From the NCBI GenBank assembly GCA_009926865.1, contig RFOD01000018.1, forward strand, positions 1-43,276: 43,276 bases of DNA, in the 5' to 3' direction. Positions 6,006 to 14,458 of this stretch are shown piece after piece. Source of the stretch: Gammaproteobacteria bacterium (GTDB taxonomy: Bacteria > Pseudomonadota > Gammaproteobacteria > Steroidobacterales > Steroidobacteraceae). The translations under genes were made by a program, and so were the position numbers. Below the pieces are notes generated by a model, which was not told the DNA's origin, did not search any database, and saw only the letters and a list, made by a program, of their open reading frames with translations. Positions within the stretch are counted from its first letter, which is position 1. The number at the start of each line of letters is the position of its first letter.

Positions 6006-8426
6006 TCAAAACTCCCACGTCACACCGAACAGTGCGTATCGAGGCAACCAGTTCTGCTGTCGCGAGGTCAGTGTCTTTGTGTCAGCGCTGACTTGTACGG
6101 CAAGCTCGGTGCAACATGCGTTGCTGCGCTGACTCACGTTCATGATATCGAGGTGGGCTCGCAGCGTACCCGCGTCCGTGGGGTAGTCCCATAGAAGTCG
6201 TAGATCACCGGAAAAATAACCGGGCCAATCGGACGCGTTCCGTTGCAGATCAGTAAATTCGGCGTCGGCAATCGATGAGTCGGTCGCCAGCAGGGTTTGA
6301 CGCCAGCCACTATGCCAACGCGCACTGAACGATGCGGTCCAAGGCCCCTGCCGCCAGGTGAGTCCAGCGAGTACCGTGTGTTGCTGATTCCAGCTGCGAG
6401 TCACATCAAGACTTCCAAATCGATCTTTGGCTTCCGCCCAAGCGTAGCCACCCCACCCGGACCATCGCGTTGAGAGCTGTAGTTGCGCGTTGAGCTCGAT
6501 ACCGTAGAGCAGGCTGGAGTCTGGCGCGATCCGACTCCGATCGACCTCAAGTTCCGGCAACACGCTCAGTGGATTCAGCAAATTTTCGTAACGAGGGACT
6601 GGGTGCTTGATGTCTTTGCGATAGGTCTCAAAACGCAACACGCCTTGGTCACCGAGTTGTTGCTCGACGCCTAGGACCCATTGGTCGGCATATTGCAGTC
6701 CATGAAAGCGGGCATCACCATCAGCCACTGATAGCTCATCAGGTCGTTCGGCTTGCGTCATACGACCGATGTTGGCGCGGATCGTTAACGTTTCGTTCCA
6801 GGCATAGTGGACCGCTAATCGTGGGGACACCCCCGTACTATCAAAGGCGGAGGCAAGGTCAGCTGGTTCATCAGGGTTTGCTGCACTCGAAAGATAATCG
6901 TAATGAGCCACTCTGAGGCCGGCATCGACCTGCCATCGTAGGGCAGGCTCAAAGGTGTACGAACCGTACAACGACCACATATCACCGCGTGCTCGCAATC
7001 TCGCATTTCGATGGAACGTAGCGGGCCGAGTAAATAAATCTGCCAAAGCTGGCGCAAATGCCGCTGATGACGAGTAGTTATATTCAGCGCGTAAAGATTG
7101 CACCTCTACTCCCATCGTCCAGCTTTGAGAGTTACGCGCTTCGAGGCGTAAGTACTGTGTGTTGGCTTCGCGAATATCTGTAACTTCGCCTGTCAGCGTA
7201 TTAGAGCGATTTATCTGACCAATACGATCTGTGTGTCGCTCGGAGTTCGCGGCCGAGAGACGCCACGCGATGTCGCCCAGTTTTCGATCGACGTGTAACC
7301 AGAGTAGCGAATCACGATAGCGAGCAGCGGTTTCATTAGTTTCGACGAAGAGACCAGGCGCTTCATCTTTTTCTTCGATCTCTAGCGCGAGTCGATCATC
7401 TAAAAAAAGCCCGCCTAGTGTGATGGTCCATGGACCCAGCGTTACATCACCGCGTAGCAAAAGATCAGAAAATTCGGGTTGATAGTCGTCTTTTTCAACT
7501 AGTTCCGAGAGTTCTTTGATAACGCTTCTTCGGCCACCTACCAGCCAGCTGACTTCGCGGTTTTTAAGGCGACCCTTACCTGTTGACAACGCCCTCGCTG
7601 ATAATAAAGAGACGCCTAGCTCATGCTGAGGTGTCTCGCTAGGCTGCCGAGCTGCGATATCCATCACGGCTGACAGCCGCCCACCGTATCGCGCCGGATA
7701 AACGCCTGTGTATAAATCTGCGCGCTGAGTCACAGCAGGGTCAAACACACCGAGTATTGCGCCAAAATCTTTGAAGTGATAGGGCGCATGCATCGGAATA
7801 TCGTCAAATAAAACGAGCGTTTCGTTATCAACGCCGCCGCGAATATGAGTCTTGGCTGAGAAGCCGTTATTGGCAGTGCCGGGTAGAAACTGGGTCACAC
7901 GCAAGACATCTTCATTGAGCCCGGGGAGTTCCTGCATATCAGTCCGAATCCATTCAAAAGATCCGGTATTGGCTTGCGTGCCGATCCGATAGCGGCTGGC
8001 ATAAATTTCAACTAAGGGTAATTCTTGGGTGGAAGCCGCAGTTGCAGACGGTCTTTGCGGCGTAATCGATGGCAAACGAGTGACCACCCAGATGCCGCCT
8101 TCTATTTCCTGTAGCGTCAAGCCGTGGGTGGCGAGGAGGGTGTTACCCACGGTCGTCAGGTCACCCTGCAGCTCTGGGCGAGCGACGCGCATCGATTCGG
8201 AGACGAGACGAGAGCTATAAACGACATTGAGTCCAGCGCCACGTAATCGCTCGAGTGCGTCGATTAAGCTGATTTCTTCCGATTGCTGCGGCGGCTCCTC
8301 AAGTGAGGGCTGGGCGATGACAGGCGATGCTGCGCTGAAATAGCCGAGTGCGCAAAGCAGCAGCCAAATTAGCTGCAGATTATTTTTTTCCGCAGCAGAT
8401 AGTCGGCGGATGAAGCAAAACAGCAA
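6006..8426 (-). CDS. TonB-dependent receptor with N-terminal STN signalling domain
   Basis: 806 residues. An N-terminal signal segment (hydrophobic about residues 17-38, ending near SPVIAQP) is followed by an STN (secretin/TonB short N-terminal) domain at about 50-120, a plug domain at about 140-260 (including THIRGGVDNETLVLFDDIPM and YTGVYPARYGG) and a 22-strand-type barrel ending in the C-terminal aromatic residue Phe (GVTWEF). Such receptors import siderophores, haem, cobalamin or carbohydrates across the outer membrane, and the STN domain signals ligand arrival to a FecR anti-sigma protein. FecR and an ECF sigma factor lie directly upstream, 15 bases away in the first case, so this is the output receptor of that set. 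The ligand is not evident from the sequence. Confidence 0.9.
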   Translation of the reverse strand: MLFCFIRRLSAAEKNNLQLIWLLLCALGYFSAASPVIAQPSLEEPPQQSEEISLIDALERLRGAGLNVVYSSRLVSESMRVARPELQGDLTTVGNTLLATHGLTLQEIEGGIWVVTRLPSITPQRPSATAASTQELPLVEIYASRYRIGTQANTGSFEWIRTDMQELPGLNEDVLRVTQFLPGTANNGFSAKTHIRGGVDNETLVLFDDIPMHAPYHFKDFGAILGVFDPAVTQRADLYTGVYPARYGGRLSAVMDIAARQPSETPQHELGVSLLSARALSTGKGRLKNREVSWLVGGRRSVIKELSELVEKDDYQPEFSDLLLRGDVTLGPWTITLGGLFLDDRLALEIEEKDEAPGLFVETNETAARYRDSLLWLHVDRKLGDIAWRLSAANSERHTDRIGQINRSNTLTGEVTDIREANTQYLRLEARNSQSWTMGVEVQSLRAEYNYSSSAAFAPALADLFTRPATFHRNARLRARGDMWSLYGSYTFEPALRWQVDAGLRVAHYDYLSSAANPDEPADLASAFDSTGVSPRLAVHYAWNETLTIRANIGRMTQAERPDELSVADGDARFHGLQYADQWVLGVEQQLGDQGVLRFETYRKDIKHPVPRYENLLNPLSVLPELEVDRSRIAPDSSLLYGIELNAQLQLSTRWSGWGGYAWAEAKDRFGSLDVTRSWNQQHTVLAGLTWRQGPWTASFSARWHSGWRQTLLATDSSIADAEFTDLQRNASDWPGYFSGDLRLLWDYPTDAGTLRAHLDIMNVSQRSNACCTELAVQVSADTKTLTSRQQNWLPRYALFGVTWEF

Positions 8427-8441
8427 GTCGTCGGGCTCCTA

Positions 8442-9509
8442 TCATCGTTGCGATGTAGGATAAACCAAAGTGCTATTTTTTTGCCGCTCCACCACCAAGT
8501 CACTGGAAAGCGCGACGACATCAAGCGCTTTATCCGGGGATAAGCCTTGCACGTTACCGCGTAACATTACTTGCTCAGGCGCGGCGAATGAGCCGTCTCC
8601 TTGCAGTGATAACGGTTTACCTGTCTCGATTTCGTACCACTCAAAGAAAACATCGAGCGATAAGGGTCCTTTATTTAACGGGGCAGGGATCTCAGCGAGC
8701 CACGCGAAGGCGGGATCAAATGCGTCGATCGTGCTGAGGGTGGGTGTCGAATTGATGTCGCGCAATTGGAGTCCTTGTCCCTCAGCGGCCAAGTGACGCT
8801 CACCCGCTCGGGTATCAAGCTTAACGAGACCTTCACGAACGAAGACTTGTAGATGGTCTTCTTGTTGGCTCACCAGATAGCGAGTACCTAGATGCGCGAC
8901 ATCGCCAAGCGCCGTTCTGATGGTGAGCGGCGCCTCCTCTTGATCCAGACCCAGTGCTGATTCGATGTATAAATCACCGTTTGTTAAATCAAATTGATTG
9001 GGCGTGGAGAGTTGCAACTGAGTATTTCCGGCAACTCTCACGGAGACATCAGTACTCACAGAGACGCGTACGAAGGTTGCTGTATCGGTTTCGATGCTTT
9101 CGCCTTCTCTAAGTTCTTCACCCTGAGTCAGGGGTCGACGTGCGCCCCACCAAGCTTGAATACCTGATGACTTAATGAACCCACCTGAGCCCCGGACATC
9201 GGCCACCTGAGCAACAACCGGTTTGGTGAACATCAGGGGCGATAGGACGCTGATGGCAAGCACGAGACTGGCTGCGATGGCTATCGACCACCCGCGTCGG
9301 TTCGATGGAGGGGCTAGGCGAGTCTGAGGTCGGTCAGCAGTCCGATCATCGGGCTGATCACCGGCTTGAAGCGCGGCTTGCCATTCGTCATGCACAGCCT
9401 TAAAGGCCGCCTCGCGACGCGCTGCGGAGGGTTTACCAATGGGTGCTGCCGCCCGAATCCAGCGAGCTAAGTTTTGATCGTCCGGATCGTTAGTTGGATC
9501 GTTATTCAT
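8442..9509 (-). CDS. FecR family anti-sigma/sigma-regulatory protein
   Basis: 355 residues. The cytoplasmic N-terminal part (about 1-70) begins with the DQNLARWIRAA segment seen in FecR-type sigma-binding domains. A single transmembrane helix lies at about 74-95 (WSIAIAASLVLAISVLSPLM). The periplasmic FecR domain follows at about 125-235, with EGESIETDTATFVRV and LGTRYLVSQQEDHLQVFV. The C-terminal part (about 275-345) resembles the STN-like fold that contacts the receptor signalling domain. The protein passes the receptor signal through the inner membrane to the ECF sigma factor encoded 37 bases upstream. The receptor gene follows 15 bases downstream. Confidence 0.9.
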   Translation of the reverse strand: MNNDPTNDPDDQNLARWIRAAAPIGKPSAARREAAFKAVHDEWQAALQAGDQPDDRTADRPQTRLAPPSNRRGWSIAIAASLVLAISVLSPLMFTKPVVAQVADVRGSGGFIKSSGIQAWWGARRPLTQGEELREGESIETDTATFVRVSVSTDVSVRVAGNTQLQLSTPNQFDLTNGDLYIESALGLDQEEAPLTIRTALGDVAHLGTRYLVSQQEDHLQVFVREGLVKLDTRAGERHLAAEGQGLQLRDINSTPTLSTIDAFDPAFAWLAEIPAPLNKGPLSLDVFFEWYEIETGKPLSLQGDGSFAAPEQVMLRGNVQGLSPDKALDVVALSSDLVVERQKNSTLVYPTSQR

Positions 9510-9546
9510 AGATAGACCCTATCCTCAAGCGCCTTCCTGGCGTCCC

Positions 9547-10149
9547 TCAATCCGAATCCAATAAGCTTTCATCCAGTCCCCGCGCAGCCAAGGCACTTCG
9601 CAGCGCCTGACGTGCGCGCTGGAGACTCGATTGCGCGGCTTCTGCCGTAACATGCAGTCGTTCGGCGATTTGCTGCGTGGATAATTCTTCCAAGTATTTC
9701 CATTCCAGAATTTCGCCATAGCGCCCGGGCAGTCCATCCAGTAGCTCTCGTAATAATTGCCCAAGATCGGCGCGCGCCACGCGTGCATCGGGTTCCGCTG
9801 AAGCATCACTTTGCAGGGCTGCGACCTCGCGCTGTGCTGAGGCTTCCGAATCGAGACTGACATGGCGAGCGGCATCCCTGTGTCGAGCTTCGAGGAGATC
9901 GGCGAGTTCATTACGACAGATTTGAGCGAGCCAGCTAAAGAGTGATGCTTCGCCACGGAACGTGTCGAGCCGTCGGACGGCACGACATAACGCGCGTTGA
10001 CTGGCTTCTTCGGCCAGATCGCTTTGTCCGCGGGTGCGGGCCATACCGAATCGATAGAGTCGCTCAAAGTACTCATCGAAAAACTCCCTGAAAGCCTGCT
10101 CGTCACCCGCAAGCAATCGAGAGACGAGCTTTGCATCGTCTGTCGCCAT
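9547..10149 (-). CDS. ECF-family RNA polymerase sigma factor
   Basis: 200 residues from the ATG at 10149. Region 2 (about 10-80) contains EQAFREFFDEYFERLYRFG and FRGEASLFSWLAQICRNE. Region 4 (about 135-190) contains LPGRYGEILEWKYLEELSTQQ and the helix-turn-helix IAERLHVTAEAAQSSLQRAR. It directs RNA polymerase to a small set of promoters when released by its FecR partner. A GTG 48 bases upstream is in frame, but the ATG gives the normal family length. A good ECF-type promoter match lies upstream at 10216-10238, suggesting autoregulation. The gene is divergent from the five-gene operon starting at 10315. Confidence 0.92.
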   Translation of the reverse strand: MATDDAKLVSRLLAGDEQAFREFFDEYFERLYRFGMARTRGQSDLAEEASQRALCRAVRRLDTFRGEASLFSWLAQICRNELADLLEARHRDAARHVSLDSEASAQREVAALQSDASAEPDARVARADLGQLLRELLDGLPGRYGEILEWKYLEELSTQQIAERLHVTAEAAQSSLQRARQALRSALAARGLDESLLDSD

Positions 10150-10215
10150 GTGCGGGCAAGAGGGTAGACGGCCGGTGCCAAGCAAATCAATCGCCACATC
10201 TGCAAATCGGCATCG

Positions 10216-10238
10216 GACACCTTAAGCGTTCGGGTTCC
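10216..10238 (-). promoter_or_regulatory. Candidate ECF-type promoter of the sigma gene
   Basis: On the minus strand GGAAC (10238-10234) is followed after 15 bases by GTC (10218-10216), which fits the general ECF promoter pattern GGAAC-N15-17-GTC. It would give a leader of about 60 bases before the ATG at 10149. This is a pattern match by eye, not tested. Confidence 0.4.
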
Positions 10239-10243
10239 CTCCA

Positions 10244-10253
10244 GAAAATTTTC
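10244..10253. promoter_or_regulatory. Perfect palindrome GAAAATTTTC in divergent region
   Basis: A 10-base perfect palindrome sits between the sigma gene and the hemolysin-like operon, just upstream of the candidate ECF promoter. It may be an operator or an A/T-rich promoter element for the plus-strand operon. A palindrome this short can occur by chance. Confidence 0.25.
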
Positions 10254-10314
10254 GGGCTGCGCGATGGATTGTGCGCTCTGTACCCGTCTAACCGGCAAAT
10301 CGCATGGAGCACAT

Positions 10315-10866
10315 ATGGTGTTGCAGTTGACGGAATACGGTTTGAGCAGCGCGGGTCGCCACCGATTGGAGGCGTTTATCCGCAGTCGATTTTTAGACGT
10401 ACACGGTGCACAGATCGAACAGTTCATGCCGCAACTGGTCGGCTTAGAAGATGAGCAGGGCGTACCGAGGGGCGCGCTTGGCTATCGGGGAGCGGCCACG
10501 GAACCCCTGTATCTCGAGCAGTATCTTGACCGCCCGATCGAGCAAGCCATCGGACGCGCTGGGGTTTCGAGACAACAAATCGTAGAGGTCGGCAATTTGG
10601 CGGGCGCGGGATGTCGTGCCACGCTTTATTTGGCTCGGCGGTTACCTCGGTTGTTGCTCGATCGCGGTTTTGAGTGGATCACGTTCACGGCCACACGCCC
10701 TGTTCGCAACATGTTGCAGCAGTTAGGTGCTCCCTTGCTGGACTTGGGGCCAGCGCAGCGCGACTGCTTGGACGCCGAGGCGCAGCAGCAGTGGGGTGAC
10801 TATTACCGCCAGGCACCTCGAGTCATGGCCGGCTGGTTGCCCGCCGCACCGGAGCTCTTTCGATGA
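10315..10866 (+). CDS. Thermostable hemolysin family protein (GNAT-like)
   Basis: 183 residues. It resembles the thermostable hemolysin family named after the Vibrio delta-VPH protein. The central segment IVEVGNLAGAG followed by YLARRLPRLLLDRGFEWI and FTATRPVRNMLQQLG has the same layout as GNAT/autoinducer-synthase-like N-acyltransferases (E-x-x-x-LA ... FTATR). Lysis activity is therefore not the obvious role, and an acyl-transfer function is a reasonable inference. The start at 10315 is supported by GGAG 5 bases upstream; an ATG-equivalent 51 bases earlier lacks this. The stop overlaps the AMP ligase start (ATGA). It is the first gene of a five-gene block in which every junction is a 4-base overlap. 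Confidence 0.75.
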   Translation: MVLQLTEYGLSSAGRHRLEAFIRSRFLDVHGAQIEQFMPQLVGLEDEQGVPRGALGYRGAATEPLYLEQYLDRPIEQAIGRAGVSRQQIVEVGNLAGAGCRATLYLARRLPRLLLDRGFEWITFTATRPVRNMLQQLGAPLLDLGPAQRDCLDAEAQQQWGDYYRQAPRVMAGWLPAAPELFR

Positions 10867-12320
10867 TCGAGATGACGCTTAGCGACGGTCGACGGATATT
10901 TGGCCCCAGAGAGCTGACGGCCCAAGTGGAGGCTGAACAAGACTGGTTACAAACCCATGCTACCGCCGAGACGCGCTATGCGTTACTGGCGGATAACGGC
11001 ATGGCTTGGGCAGTAGCCGATTTGGCATTGACTGAGTGCGCACGATTGAACGTGCCGATACCGCAATATTTCACTGCGGAGCAGGTTCGTCATGTATTGG
11101 ACGATGCCGGTGTCGATGTCTTATTGACCGATGATCCAGCGCGCATTGCGCGCGAACATCCAGAGTGGCGTAGCCGCGCACGATCGCCGATCTCAGGTCT
11201 CTACGCCTTTGAACGTTTGACCACTCTGGCGGTACGCCCCGAGTTGCCATTGGGTACTTGCAAGATTACCTATACCTCCGGCAGTACGGGGCAGGCTAAG
11301 GGGGTTTGTCTCGATCTCAAAAGTCTGCAACAGGTTACCCAATCGGTGGCGGAGGTGGCTCGTCCGCTCGATGCCACACGTCATCTTTGTTTGCTGCCAC
11401 TGGCCACGCTGCTCGATAACGTCGCAACGACGGGTGTTGTCCGGTTACTCGGCGCCACCAGCGTCGTACCTTCGCTCGCAGAAACAGGGATCCGATACGG
11501 AAAGGTCGAGGTCCCTTTGCTGCTGGAATGTATCCAGCGATATCAGCCTCACAGCCTTGTATTAGTCCCCGAGCTACTACGGATTTTATTGGCTGCGATC
11601 AGCAAGGGATGGTCAGCGCCACGCAGCTTACGTTTCATCGCCATTGGCGGTGCTAGCGTATCCCCCCAACTATTGCAGCAGGCAGAACTCGCGGGTCTAC
11701 CCGTCTTTGAGGGATACGGTCTAAGTGAGTGCGCATCGGTAGTCAGCTTGAACCGACCCGGCGCCAAAAAATTAGGCTCCGCGGGTCGACCTCTCCCTCA
11801 TGCAAAGGTTCGTATTGATGATTGCGGAGAGATTCACGTAGCAGGCTCTACGATGTTGGGGTATCTAGGCTCCAAATCTACGCCGGAAGAAATTGCAACA
11901 GGCGACCGTGGCTACTTTGATGACGAAGGCTATCTGCATGTCACCGGTCGCCTAAAAAATATTTTGATTACGAGTTTTGGACGCAATATTTCTCCCGAAT
12001 GGATTGAGCGTGAGCTGCTCTCCTGTCCGGAGATTGCGCAAGCCGTTGTAGTCGGAGATGGCCGGGCATTTCTATCGGCCTTGCTACAGCCAACGTCACC
12101 CGCCGTATCACCCGCTGCGATGACTGCCGCGATCGCCCGAGTGAATGCTGGCTTACCCGACTACGCAAAACTCGGTGCATGGCGACAGCCCGAAGAGCCG
12201 TTTTCAGTGGCGAACGGCTTGTTAACGGCCAACGGCCGGCCACGCCGCCCGCAGATCGCCGAAGCCCATGCCGAACTCATTGCCAGCCTCTATGCGGATT
12301 CAATCAAGGAAGTGTCATGA
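10863..12320 (+). CDS. AMP-dependent synthetase/ligase (acyl-activating enzyme)
   Basis: 485 residues, slightly short for the ANL superfamily. Core motifs are visible: A3 YTSGSTGQAKG near residue 135, A5 GYGLSECA near 290, A7 TGDRGYFDDEGYLHVTGR near 345-365 and A8 KNILITSFGRNISP near 368. It should activate a carboxylic acid to its acyl-AMP and perhaps pass it to CoA, a carrier or the neighbouring acyltransferase-like protein. The A10 position, normally the catalytic lysine in a GK-x-x-R context, reads NGRPRR, with R459 where Lys is expected. This could weaken the adenylation half-reaction or reflect a subfamily variant. Both neighbours overlap by ATGA. The substrate is unknown. Confidence 0.88.
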   Translation: MIEMTLSDGRRIFGPRELTAQVEAEQDWLQTHATAETRYALLADNGMAWAVADLALTECARLNVPIPQYFTAEQVRHVLDDAGVDVLLTDDPARIAREHPEWRSRARSPISGLYAFERLTTLAVRPELPLGTCKITYTSGSTGQAKGVCLDLKSLQQVTQSVAEVARPLDATRHLCLLPLATLLDNVATTGVVRLLGATSVVPSLAETGIRYGKVEVPLLLECIQRYQPHSLVLVPELLRILLAAISKGWSAPRSLRFIAIGGASVSPQLLQQAELAGLPVFEGYGLSECASVVSLNRPGAKKLGSAGRPLPHAKVRIDDCGEIHVAGSTMLGYLGSKSTPEEIATGDRGYFDDEGYLHVTGRLKNILITSFGRNISPEWIERELLSCPEIAQAVVVGDGRAFLSALLQPTSPAVSPAAMTAAIARVNAGLPDYAKLGAWRQPEEPFSVANGLLTANGRPRRPQIAEAHAELIASLYADSIKEVS

Positions 12321-12973
12321 CGCCGTACGAAGCCTTAATCGCTAATACAGCCAAAGCGCGCGACGGGTTGTTGACAGCGCCGGTTATTCAAAGAGCTCTC
12401 GTGGGTGATGTGACCCCTGAGCTTTACGTCGCGTATTTGACCCAGGCTTATCATCATGTCCGACATACGGTGCCGTTGATGATGGCGGTCGGCAGCCGTT
12501 TGGGTACGGGCTATGACTGGTTACGCAAAGAAATCGTCCACTACACCGAGGAAGAGATCGGCCACGAGGTCTGGATCCTTAATGATATTGAAGCTGCGGG
12601 TGGTGACCGTGAGCAGGTCGCCGCCTCTGAGCCTAGCATTGAGACCGAGGCGATGGTGGCGTACGCCTACGATATTGCACATCGACGTAATCCGGTCGGA
12701 TTCTTTGGCATGGTCTTCGTACTAGAAGGGACCAGTATCGCCTTGGCATTGAATGCGGCGCAGGCTATTCAGTCATCGTTACGGCTACCGGATCGAGCCT
12801 TTAGCTATCTGCGCAGTCACGGCAAGCTGGATCAGGAGCACGTACATCATCTAGCGGGGATCGTAAATCGTATGGATTCCCCGACAGACGCCCGATCAAT
12901 TACGCGCTGCGCCGAAGCGATGTTCTGGCTCTACGGTAATATTTTTCGCAGCCTTGATGCGGTGCCCGCATGA
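12317..12973 (+). CDS. TenA/haem-oxygenase-like diiron oxidase family protein
   Basis: 218 residues, all-helical. It has the TenA-like fold pattern shared with haem-oxygenase-like diiron oxidases (CADD, UndA and relatives). Candidate metal ligands are E80 and H83 (EEEIGHE, E-x2-H), E137 (FVLEGTS), and D172/H175/H178 (KLDQEHVHHLAG). This is the spacing of the iron-binding family rather than of thiaminase TenA, whose active site is a Cys/Tyr/Asp/Glu set. Members of the iron-binding group carry out O2-dependent C-C or C-N bond cleavage and hydroxylation. In this operon it would act on an acid activated by the AMP ligase or on an acylated product. It overlaps both neighbours by ATGA. Substrate unknown. 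Confidence 0.78.
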   Translation: MTPYEALIANTAKARDGLLTAPVIQRALVGDVTPELYVAYLTQAYHHVRHTVPLMMAVGSRLGTGYDWLRKEIVHYTEEEIGHEVWILNDIEAAGGDREQVAASEPSIETEAMVAYAYDIAHRRNPVGFFGMVFVLEGTSIALALNAAQAIQSSLRLPDRAFSYLRSHGKLDQEHVHHLAGIVNRMDSPTDARSITRCAEAMFWLYGNIFRSLDAVPA

Positions 12974-13776
12974 CGCCTGTCAGTACCGTACTTGTGACGG
13001 GTGCAACAGGCGGTATTGGCGCTGCTGTCGTAGGCGCTCTTCTACAGGCGGGCCATGCGGTGTTGGCGACGGGCCGTGATGCCGCCGGACTTGAACAGCT
13101 TCGTCAAAGATACCCGTCCGATCAGGCGCGCTTGAGCACCCTTCCAGCAGACCTCGCCAACGCAGACGACTTGCAGGCGGTGGTGGCACACGCGCGCGAC
13201 TGGTGCGGTGGGGTTGATGTCTTGATCAACAACGCGGGTTGCAGCTTGTTCGGCCAGCTGGGATCACAGTCACCTGAGGCGGTGAGTCGTGTTGTCGAGC
13301 TCAACCTGATCGTCCCGATGGTCCTGACGCAAGCCCTATTGCCGACTTTGCGACGCCACTTCCGCGCTCACGTTATCAATGTGGGATCGGTTTTTGGTGC
13401 GATCGGGTATGCCGGAAATGTAGCGTATTGCGCGAGTAAATTTGGACTACGCGGGATGACCGAAGCGTTACGCCGCGAATTAGCCGATACCAATATACAA
13501 GTCCATTTGGTGGCGCCTCGGGCGACACGTACAACGATGAACGAAGGCGCAGTTGACGCCCTAAATCTCGAACTCGGTAATCAGACCGATTCACCTGAGC
13601 AGGTGGCAGAAATCATTCTGCGTCGATTGGAGACGGGCTCTGGTAATCGAGTCATCGGCTTTCCTGAGCGTTTCTTTGCACGACTCAATGCCGTTTTCCC
13701 CTCCATTGTTGACCGAGCGCTGCATAAGCAGCTGCCGATCATTCAACGACATACCAATAGTAGGAGTCACTCATGA
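12970..13776 (+). CDS. Short-chain dehydrogenase/reductase (SDR)
   Basis: 268 residues, a classical SDR. The Rossmann cofactor motif TGATGGIG lies near residue 10, NNAG near 89, and the catalytic Ser, Tyr and Lys appear as NVGSVFG and YCASKFG near 140-160. Such enzymes use NAD(P)H to reduce ketones or oxidise alcohols in the cytoplasm. A C-terminal region of about 40 residues (VIGFPERFFARLNAVFPSIV) resembles the membrane-associated tail of lipid-acting SDRs. The ATGA overlaps at both ends put it in the same translational unit as the ligase and diiron protein, so it probably finishes or prepares their substrate. Confidence 0.9.
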   Translation: MTPVSTVLVTGATGGIGAAVVGALLQAGHAVLATGRDAAGLEQLRQRYPSDQARLSTLPADLANADDLQAVVAHARDWCGGVDVLINNAGCSLFGQLGSQSPEAVSRVVELNLIVPMVLTQALLPTLRRHFRAHVINVGSVFGAIGYAGNVAYCASKFGLRGMTEALRRELADTNIQVHLVAPRATRTTMNEGAVDALNLELGNQTDSPEQVAEIILRRLETGSGNRVIGFPERFFARLNAVFPSIVDRALHKQLPIIQRHTNSRSHS

Positions 13777-14450
13777 AAATCCGCCAGTCATTGATACGCG
13801 CGATGGCGTTGGGCTGTATTATGGCCGTATCGGCCACCCATTTGGTTTACGCGGATCCCGCGGCCATCGTAGATGGAGAGCGCGACCTGCTGTCTGCCGT
13901 GCAAGCGCAGTGGGCCAAGATCAATTACGAACTCGATGAAGGCCAACGAGCTGCCGCCTTTGCGGATTTGTCGAAGACGACAGCAAGCTGGACCACGCAA
14001 CAACCTAAAAATGCGGCCGCTTTTATTTGGCATGGCATTGTACTCTCCAGTCAGGCGGGTGCACAGGGAGGGCTCGGTGCGCTTTCTTTGGTAAAAGCTG
14101 CGCGTGATTCACTTGAGAACTCTTTAAAGCTGGATCCGAAAGCACTCCAAGGCTCGGCCCATACCAGTCTTGCGACGTTGTACTCCAAGGTGCCGGGCTT
14201 CCCGATCGGATTTGGAAGCGATAAAAAAGCCCGCCAACATTTCGAGCAAGCACTCGCCCTGAATCCAAACGGCATCGATCCGAATTTTTTCTACGCTGAG
14301 TTTTTGGCCGAGGAAGGCGAGCGCGAGCGAGCAATTGAACATCTACAGCGCGCGCTAGCTGCGCCAGCTAGGTCTGGACGAGAGCTTGCGGACAATGGAC
14401 GTCGCACGGAGATACAGAATTTACTCACGATATTACGCGCTAAAAGCTGA
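13773..14450 (+). CDS. Exported tetratricopeptide-repeat protein
   Basis: 225 residues. A signal peptide covers about residues 1-27 (MKIRQSLIRAMALGCIMAVS, cleavage near VYA-DP). The rest is helical, with TPR-like pairs, for example KARQHFEQALALNPNGIDPN near 150 and GERERAIEHLQRALAAP near 185. It resembles TatT-type or TPR scaffold proteins of the periplasm. Its ATG overlaps the SDR stop (ATGA), so a periplasmic protein is translationally coupled to four cytoplasmic enzymes. A role in receiving or moving the pathway product across the periplasm is an inference. The gene after it starts 8 to 26 bases downstream. Confidence 0.8.
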   Translation: MKIRQSLIRAMALGCIMAVSATHLVYADPAAIVDGERDLLSAVQAQWAKINYELDEGQRAAAFADLSKTTASWTTQQPKNAAAFIWHGIVLSSQAGAQGGLGALSLVKAARDSLENSLKLDPKALQGSAHTSLATLYSKVPGFPIGFGSDKKARQHFEQALALNPNGIDPNFFYAEFLAEEGERERAIEHLQRALAAPARSGRELADNGRRTEIQNLLTILRAKS

Positions 14451-14458
14451 ACGCGCGC

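Noticed and set aside
5999-6019. Inverted repeat CGTGGG-N9-CCCACG near the end of the TonB receptor gene as a terminator
   Set aside because: The arms are only 6 bases, lie partly within coding sequence, and no T-tract follows on either strand.
9525-10427. 300-residue minus-strand open frame across the sigma gene
   Set aside because: It is out of frame with the sigma factor, which has clear region 2 and region 4 motifs. The product has no family features.
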